DNA from: Cercis canadensis
Taxonomy: Eukaryota; Streptophyta; Magnoliopsida; Fabales; Fabaceae
NCBI GenBank assembly: GCA_003255065.1
Contig: QAOA01004738.1
Span: 1 to 64,000, forward strand
DNA: 64,000 nucleotides
Direction: 5' to 3'
Each line of letters opens with the position of its first letter. Positions within the stretch are counted from its first letter, which is position 1. The notes under the pieces were generated by a model that saw only the letters and a program-made list of their open reading frames with translations, was not told where the DNA came from and did not search any database. Shown in pieces: positions 58,352 through 64,000 of the stretch. A program made the translations under genes and the position numbers.

Positions 58352-58600
58352 GAGTGTGTTTGGATGATACATTTGACAAATTTAAAAGAATTTTAGCATT
58401 TCAAATGCCTAAATCTATAAAATATTGTTTGTTAACGTTCTAGAGATAAAATTCACTGCATTACTTAAAAAGTCACTAAACAAATATATTGGAATTTTAA
58501 GAATATCTTTAAAAACTACAAAAAGTAATTCAAAATTAACATTTCAAATATACTCAAAAATATACAATTCACTCTACATATACCTCATCCAAACACACTC
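58352..58600. mobile_element. MITE-like element, 249 bp
   Basis: Terminal inverted repeats of about 16 bp: GAGTGTGTTTGGATGA on the left, and TCATCCAAACACACTC on the right. The interior is AT-rich and non-coding. GTGTTTGG-type ends are common in plant MITEs. No target duplication is clear, so the superfamily is left open. Confidence 0.6.
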
Positions 58601-60181
58601 TAAAGCAATTCAGGCTTATGTTAACTGGATTTGTTATGAAGATAATAGGTTTTATTGGAAAAGCTTAGCCTTGTTAGAATTATGTGATAGCAACCACATA
58701 TTGCTGAACATAAAGTTACTGCAAGGTTTACATTTTTTAAATGATATAATATTAATTTTTTTTTCTAACTTATAAAAAAAATGCATCATATATATACATG
58801 AAAATAAAGATTTCTTATGCATTAATATTGAAGCCATGAAAAATCGTTGCAGCATCTAAATAAACTAAGTTTAACGGGTTGGTTCCACCCAGACCTGTGA
58901 TTACCAAATTCATTGAAGCAAACTTGTATCACATAGGAAATTGTATTTATCCACTCTCGGATGTTGAAGTTAATCTTTCTTGTAAACTAGTGTTGAGTAC
59001 TTCGGACTCCACATCCTATTCTTCACATATTCCCGTATTTCTTCCTGCAAATTACAGAAATGAAGAATTGATAACTTCAAAATTTTGATACATGACTACT
59101 TGAATAAGTTTTGTGAAACATTCAGCCTACAATCATCTTTATAAAAAATTAGTGCCTCAACTCATATTATTCTTATCAGAAGAAACATGAAGGCTATATG
59201 AACTCCAATGCATTTAAAGCAAGTCCATGGTTAACAAAAACAACAATCTTGCAGTAAATCATTGAATTTTAATGAAGGTTGAGTTTTTTTTTCTTAAACA
59301 AGAACCATACCATCAGCTCAAGCAACAAAATGAATGTAAGTCACATTCAACAGGGTTCATATGTATAACACCTATGACTCTATTTGACTGGGTCCTATCC
59401 CCTTTTGCTTTGAGATAAAAATAATTTTTTACCCCCGAGAATTTTCTAGAGAAGATAATCACATTGATGGAAGACAAGAAGTCCCAACAGAAAAATCAAA
59501 TTAAAAAAAAAAAAAAAAACAAACAAACAAACAAAGAAAAATACATTAGCTTAAAAGAGGTTCCCATCCATTAGCATGCATCCTTTAAAAAGCAAAGATT
59601 TTAAACGATAAGGAAGCCAAAAAGATAACCCTATCCCATAAAAGCTGTAAAGATCAGTGTTCTGAGAAAACCAGTCCCTTAGCCAGTTCGGTTCAGTCCC
59701 TAGAAATGGGTGAGAGCAGAAGTACCGTGTGAAGAAAGAACAAATTTTGGAAAACAATAGAAAATTGGGAATATAAGAGCTGATGGGGATAGAGGGCACA
59801 GAGAGAATGTGAGAAAATTCGAGAAGCAAAAGTATGCTGCAGTAGGTAGACAGAACTGAGTGAGGTATGCAGTGAACAGTCTAGTTTTGAGTAAATTAGA
59901 AGAAAGATTTATGTATGAGGAAGTGAAGAGAAGAGAGAGAGATAAATCATGGGATCATAAAGAGGAAGAGAACCAAAGAGAAGCAATGGATCCATAAAGA
60001 GAAGTTGCTTAAAAGCAGGATAACTTTTCTTTTATCTTAAAAAGAGGATAACTACATCGTAGTGGAGTGCTTATTTATTTATTATTTTTTCTATTTGTAT
60101 ATAACTTACATTTATATGTATAAAAGCATAATATTTGGTCCGTTTAGTCTCGCACAGTTGAAAATTTTCCAATACACAAAT
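58601..60181. other. Unassigned stretch, possibly a host leader on the minus strand
   Basis: No repeat or protein family was recognised. A simple A run with a CAAA repeat lies at 59503..59536. From about 60005 down to 59700 the minus strand is rich in CTCT/TTCT words (for example ATCTCTCTCTCTTCTCTTC), as in many plant 5' leaders. No convincing coding exon follows. Short frames here lack recognisable domains. Confidence 0.3.
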
Positions 60182-60460
60182 TGTCAATAACCATTTAAAC
60201 TCAAAAGCTTAAATTGTTAGGAGAAGATCCATAAGAGATTTTATATCTAACACGCTCCTGCACGTGTAAGCCCTTTGGGCTTCAATGGTAGACAAAGCAC
60301 ATGTATGCTCATAGCTTGTTCTGAAATTTAATTTAATTATGAGAAATGGGGGCGGTAGGGATTGAACTCTTGACCATTTGATCAAAGAGGTTTTGATACC
60401 ATATCAACCCAAAAGCTTAAGAGATTAGGAGAAGACCCTAGAATGTTTTTATATCTAACT
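60182..60460 (-). mobile_element. Second TRIM element
   Basis: Direct terminal repeats of about 60-71 bp (60182..60252 and 60402..60460) share AAAAGCTTAA, TTAGGAGAAGA and TTTATATCTAAC. The minus strand carries the initiator-Met primer site TGGTATCAAAACC (60389..60401) next to the 5' repeat. The middle holds the same CACGTGTAAGCC and GATCAAAGAGGTTTT words as the TRIM at 46468..46760. It is more decayed. No clear target duplication. Confidence 0.75.
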
Positions 60461-60899
60461 AATCTGAAAATCTTATATGAAGATAAAGTTTTACTAAACT
60501 ATTTTTAATTGATTTTAATCAGTAATCAATTGGTTTTGATTAGTTTATTCCTGGTTACGGACTTAGCCCTTCTGCATAAGGGGTCCCTATTAAAATTAAT
60601 TGGCCCAGATTGCTCCACTAGTAATGGATGGATGAGATTGGGAAAATCCCTGTTTTTGTTTTTTAAACCCCCACGGGGTTGGGGAGTGGGGAAGTAAAAA
60701 ACATGTAAATTTGATATATGCAAAAAGAGCACTCTACACAACAGCTGAAGTACAAAGCTAATTTCAAGTAATAACAGAAAAATCAAATTTCTCTCGTGCT
60801 AAATTTACAGAAAGACTTGTTATAATCTATAAATTTTAGGGCTGACAGAAAGCAAGAAATCCATTCCTGATCCTTCTTACATGTATGTACCTCATGCAC
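60461..60899. other. Unassigned AT-rich spacer
   Basis: No gene or repeat was recognised apart from a short G-rich patch (60670..60692). It lies between the TRIM and the LTR of the next Copia fragment, whose left edge is unclear. Confidence 0.4.
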
Positions 60900-61876
60900 T
60901 AACTTCAACCTTATTGTGAGATTAGTGGAAAAGGTTGTGAGACTAGCTCCTCATAGCTATTATTTATATTAATTGTACATCAATAACAAGCTTAATCTTA
61001 GGCCTAATCATATGCTAATTATAAGCCCAAATATATGCTATAACAACTACAATATTTACAGCTAATATTCTAACACTCCCCATCAAGCTGGAGCATACAT
61101 ATTATATGTTCCAAGCTTGTTACAAATGTAGTTAACCCAAGGGCCTCCGAGAGACTTAGTAAATATATCTGCTAGCTGGTCGTTTAATCTAACAAAACTA
61201 GTAGCAATATCCCTTGAAAGTATTTTCTGTCTAATAAAGTGACAGTCAATCTCTATATGTTTGGTCCTTTCATGGAAGACTGGATTAGAGGAAATGTGAA
61301 GAGCTGCTTGGTTATTGCATATTAGTTTCATTTGTTGAACCTTCATGAATTTTAACTCCTGAAGTAACTATTTCAGCCATATGAGCTCACAGGTTGCTTT
61401 AGCCATGACTCGGTATTCTGCCTCAACCGTGGATAGAGTAACAACTGTTTGTTTATTGCTCTTCCATGACACTAGATTGCCCAGAGTAACAACTGTTTGT
61501 TTATTGCTCTTCCATGACACTAGATTGCCCCCAACAAATACACAATATTCAGTGGTTGAGTGTCTATCGTATGGACATCCTGCCCAGTCAGCATCTGAAT
61601 AGCCAACCACCTGAGTATGTCTTCTACTTTCATACAATAGGCCTTTACCTGGTGCCTTCTTGATGTATTTTAAAATACGAACTACTGCATCCCAATGATT
61701 GTCACACGGAGCACTTAGAAATTGACTAAGTACACTCATTGGGAAAGTAATATCAGGACGTGTCACTGTGGAGTAGTTGAGTTTTCCAATAAGTCTACAG
61801 TATCTATTAGGATCTGATAAGGGCTCCCCCTGATTCGGTAGGAGCTTGACATTTGGATCCATTGGAGTATCCACAG
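60900..61876 (-). mobile_element. Ty1/Copia fragment: RNase H and 3' LTR
   Basis: Minus strand. A pol end reads MDTPMDPNVKLLPNQGEPLS, RYCRLIGKLNYSTVTRPDIT, GYSDADWAGCPYDRHSTTEY, STVEAEYRVMAKATCELIW and [20 protein letters not shown]. After a purine-rich tract (CTTGATGGGGAG) comes an LTR start TGTTAGAATATTAGC at 61077 (minus). The LTR's left edge, about 60900, is approximate. On the right the copy is interrupted by the chromovirus LTR at 61877. Fossil, a few breaks. Confidence 0.8.
61435..61530. repeat. 48-bp tandem duplication in the Copia RNase H region
   Basis: Two identical 48-bp units (61435..61482 and 61483..61530), each starting AGAGTAACAACTGTTTG. In protein terms, GNLVSWKSNKQTVVTL appears twice. 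Confidence 0.9.
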
Positions 61877-62225
61877 TGATGTAGTATTGGGGCCAAACAG
61901 CAAGGATTTGGGGACAGAATTAGGGATTTGAGGGGAGAGATTGAGATAGGAACAGAGAGTAGGGTTCTAATACGTAGAAACCTTTGATAACTGAAATCTT
62001 TGATAACTGAAATTATAATCTGAAAAGCTGCTGCTTACAGTAGATCTTAGGCTATTTATACTAGGGTTTCTAAGTTTAGTACTAACCCAGCCCAACAGTA
62101 CACAAGCTAAATCTAATATAAGTCCAGAAATTAAAAAGGTCACATGCTAGACACATGACTACTTAAATAAGATTAAAACACACATATAAGATAGAAAAGG
62201 CAGTAAACATGATGCTCCTGCATCA
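61877..62225 (-). mobile_element. 3' LTR of the chromovirus
   Basis: A 349-bp LTR. On the minus strand it starts TGATGCAGGAGCATCATG directly after the polypurine tract. The last codons of pol overlap its first bases. Confidence 0.85.
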
Positions 62226-63653
62226 ATCTCCCCCTCTTGAAAGTGGGCTGGTGTCTGGAGCAAAAACATTACAAACTTCTGCATAAGTCTCTGGGTCAAT
62301 CTGTTTCAGCTCCTCCTCTGCAGTCCAAGTGCTTTCAGTAGCTGGTTTACCTAACCATTTCACCAAAAATCGCCGATATTGATGTCCCCTCCTAGACTTC
62401 ACCTCCTTCACATCAAGTACATCTTCAATAACTTCTTGCTGCACTATGGGCAAACTGTTAACTTGTTCAGCAATTGGAGTTGTTCCCTCTTCAAATCCTT
62501 CATAAATATACAAATCTGCCACATTGAAGATTGGGCTGATTTGTAGCTCAGAAGGCAGCTCTATTAAGTAGGCATTAGAGCTGATTTTCTTCAATACCTT
62601 ACACGGCCCGAACTTCCTTGACTTGAGCTTATGATAAGTACCCTTAGGAAATCGCTCTCGCCTCAAATGCACTAACACCATGTCACCCTCTTCAAACTCC
62701 TGTACACGGCGATGCCGGTTGGCAGCAGTTGCATAAGCATCATTGCTGGATCTTAAGGCCTCTCTTACCTCCTTATGAACCTGTTGGACATGATCAGCAA
62801 ATGCCTCCCCATCATCACTCACCCTAGCCTCTTGTGGTAAAGGCACCAAATCAAGCACATTCTGTGGTTTAAGGCCATAAGCTGCTTCAAAAGGTGTTTT
62901 TCTAATAGTTCTGTTCACTGAATTGTTATATGCAAATTCAGCCTGTGGTATTACAAAATCCCATGTCTTCACATGATTTCCCACAAGACACCTCAGTAAA
63001 TTTCCCAAACTCCTATTCACCACTTCTGTTTGACCATCAGTTTGTGGATGGCAAGTGCTGGAATATTTTAGTTGGGTTCCAAGCTTCCTCCATAAAGATC
63101 TCCAGAAATGTCCCATGAATTTGACATCTCTATCAGAAACAATGGATGTTGGAACTCCATGCAGCCTAATCACTTCTCGAAAGAACAATTCAGCAATATG
63201 TGAAGCATCAGCAACTTTCGAACAGGGTATAAAATGTACCATTTTTGAAAACCGGTCCACTACAACAAAGATGGCATCATACCCCTTTGCTGTTTTTGGA
63301 AGTCCCAAGACAAAATCCATGCTCAAATGGATCCACGGTGCTTCTGGCTCAGGTAACGGAGTGTACAGACCTGTGTTTTGTGAGCTTCCCTTGCCAAATT
63401 GGCAAATTGAACATCTTTTCACCCACCTGTCCACATCCTTAAGCATTTTTGGCCAATAGTACCGATCTGCCACCATTCCCATTGTCTTATCTCTGCCAAA
63501 ATGTCCTCCCAAACCATTCCCATGAAGTTCCCTGATGATTTGTTCTCGTAACGAACCCCTTGGAATGCACAATTTATTGCCTTTAAATAAATACCCCTCA
63601 TGCAGCCTAAAAGGCAATTTTTCTGCCATATTGGACTTTTGTAATTCTTCCAA
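62223..63653 (-). CDS. Chromovirus pol: integrase with chromodomain
   Basis: 476 codons open. An H-H-C-C zinc-binding start (H44, H51, C81, C84) is followed by an integrase core with D113 (LSMDFVLGLPK), D174 (IVSDRDVKF) and E210 (CHPQTDGQTE), a D-D-35-E pattern. Then come a GPCKVLKKISSNAYLIELP segment and a chromodomain near residues 412-460 (VIEDVLDVKEVKSRRGHQYR, FLVKWLGKPATESTWTAEEE). The chromodomain is known in this group to steer insertion toward marked chromatin. The frame continues upstream as part of pol, so the Met at 63653 is internal, not a true start. Confidence 0.88.
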   Translation of the reverse strand: MEELQKSNMAEKLPFRLHEGYLFKGNKLCIPRGSLREQIIRELHGNGLGGHFGRDKTMGMVADRYYWPKMLKDVDRWVKRCSICQFGKGSSQNTGLYTPLPEPEAPWIHLSMDFVLGLPKTAKGYDAIFVVVDRFSKMVHFIPCSKVADASHIAELFFREVIRLHGVPTSIVSDRDVKFMGHFWRSLWRKLGTQLKYSSTCHPQTDGQTEVVNRSLGNLLRCLVGNHVKTWDFVIPQAEFAYNNSVNRTIRKTPFEAAYGLKPQNVLDLVPLPQEARVSDDGEAFADHVQQVHKEVREALRSSNDAYATAANRHRRVQEFEEGDMVLVHLRRERFPKGTYHKLKSRKFGPCKVLKKISSNAYLIELPSELQISPIFNVADLYIYEGFEEGTTPIAEQVNSLPIVQQEVIEDVLDVKEVKSRRGHQYRRFLVKWLGKPATESTWTAEEELKQIDPETYAEVCNVFAPDTSPLSRGGD

Positions 63654-63683
63654 AATTTGGCAGAAATCAGGATCAGTGCTATA

Positions 63684-64000
63684 CTAATTCTTCAACTCTT
63701 CAAAACCAGTAACTTGGGTGCTCATTACTGTAAGGAGTAGAGAGCGTCTACTTAAAGCATCCGCGACAACATTAGATTCTCCAGTTTTATATTTCAAAGA
63801 GAAATTAAACTCATCAAGATAGGAACTCCACTTGGCATGACACTCACTGAGCTTCTTTTTAGAACTTAAATACCTTAATGCTTGATGATCAGAATAAACC
63901 ACAAACTCCCGATAAGCTAGGTAGTGTTGCCAATGTTGAATAGCCCGCACTAAAGCATAAAATTCCAAATCAAAAGTGGAATATCGCCGCTTGGCATCTG
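63684..64000 (-). CDS. Chromovirus pol: RNase H (partial at window edge)
   Basis: EFYALVRAIQHWQHYLAYRE, FVVYSDHQALRYLSSKKKLS and TGESNVVADALSRR are the typical Ty3/Gypsy RNase H motifs (Y-T/S-D-H-x-A-L and N-x-V-A-D-A-L-S-R). The domain goes on past the window end; reverse transcriptase should lie beyond. Confidence 0.85.
   Translation of the reverse strand, partial: DAKRRYSTFDLEFYALVRAIQHWQHYLAYREFVVYSDHQALRYLSSKKKLSECHAKWSSYLDEFNFSLKYKTGESNVVADALSRRSLLLTVMSTQVTGFEELKN

Larger units (their letters stand above)
61877..64000 (-). mobile_element. Chromovirus (Ty3/Gypsy), runs off the window
   Basis: Minus-strand element: 3' LTR 61877..62225 (349 bp, TGATGTAG...TGCATCA on the plus strand), a polypurine tract AAGAGGGGGAGAT, then pol read from integrase back into RNase H. 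It is inserted in the Copia pol, with CACAG (61872..61876) as the left target flank; the other side is outside. The visible pol is long and open, so it looks younger and more whole than its neighbours, but with one LTR it cannot be dated. Confidence 0.88.

Noticed and set aside
58425-58775. A 116-codon plus-strand frame
   Set aside because: It runs through the MITE-like element into AT-rich sequence and its composition (Ile/Lys/Asn/Leu-rich) reflects base content.

Overview
This window is a transposon graveyard from a plant nuclear genome, most likely a heterozygous eudicot; the species cannot be told from the sequence. The evidence is plant-type LTR retrotransposons of the Ty3/Gypsy Athila/Tat-Ogre and chromovirus groups and of Ty1/Copia SIRE- and Ale/Retrofit-like groups, primer sites matching plant tRNA-Asp and initiator tRNA-Met, a DUF4283-type LINE ORF1, a tRNA-derived SINE, TRIMs and MITE-like elements. 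No rRNA or tRNA gene, CRISPR array or bacterial-style operon is present. The only host-gene candidate is a weak two-exon secreted-peptide model split by a Copia element (33.57-33.69 kb and 43.17-43.31 kb).

Layout. 1-2612: LTR tail, then an Athila-like gag-pro remnant (-). 2613-7805: Ogre/Tat-like remnant (-). 7806-about 9410: LTR rich in ACACGGCCGTGT-like words. About 9486-24792: Athila-like element 2 (+), whose gag is split by the nearly whole gag-pro element 1 (11043-19478, -; 5-bp target duplication TGCAA). 24793-32864: two related autonomous-type Athila fragments facing each other, forming a large inverted repeat. 32865-33825: Copia LTR-like piece and candidate exon. 33826-43051: SIRE-like Copia (-) with an extra region after pol and a nested LTR. 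43052-47547: candidate exon, hAT-like end, and a LINE (-) carrying a TRIM. 47548-56304: Ale/Retrofit-like Copia (-) holding a solo Athila LTR (AGGGG duplication) and a short SIRE-like derivative (TCAAC duplication). 56305-60460: MITE-like elements, a SINE, unassigned sequence and a second TRIM. 60461-61876: Copia 3' end (-). 61877-64000: chromovirus (-) inserted in it, running off the window.

How the parts relate. Elements 1 and 2 share a gag-protease-only plan with an acidic Cys-rich tail, and probably depended on relatives carrying reverse transcriptase and integrase, such as the fragments at 24.8-32.9 kb. LTR divergence by eye (about 3% for element 1, about 7% for element 2) agrees with the nesting order.

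Assembly caution. There are 11 isolated N bases (4835, 9511, 15983, 18753, 39623, 42265, 45130, 47417, 51696, 57282, 57660). Most are followed by a near-exact repeat of the sequence before them (30 bp to 1.06 kb), which looks like unmerged contig overlap or haplotypes, not real tandem duplication. I found no convincing new functional system. The best leads are the Cys-rich gag-pro family, the extra region of the SIRE-like element, the empty/filled LTR site at 39.5-41.0 kb and the split host-gene candidate.
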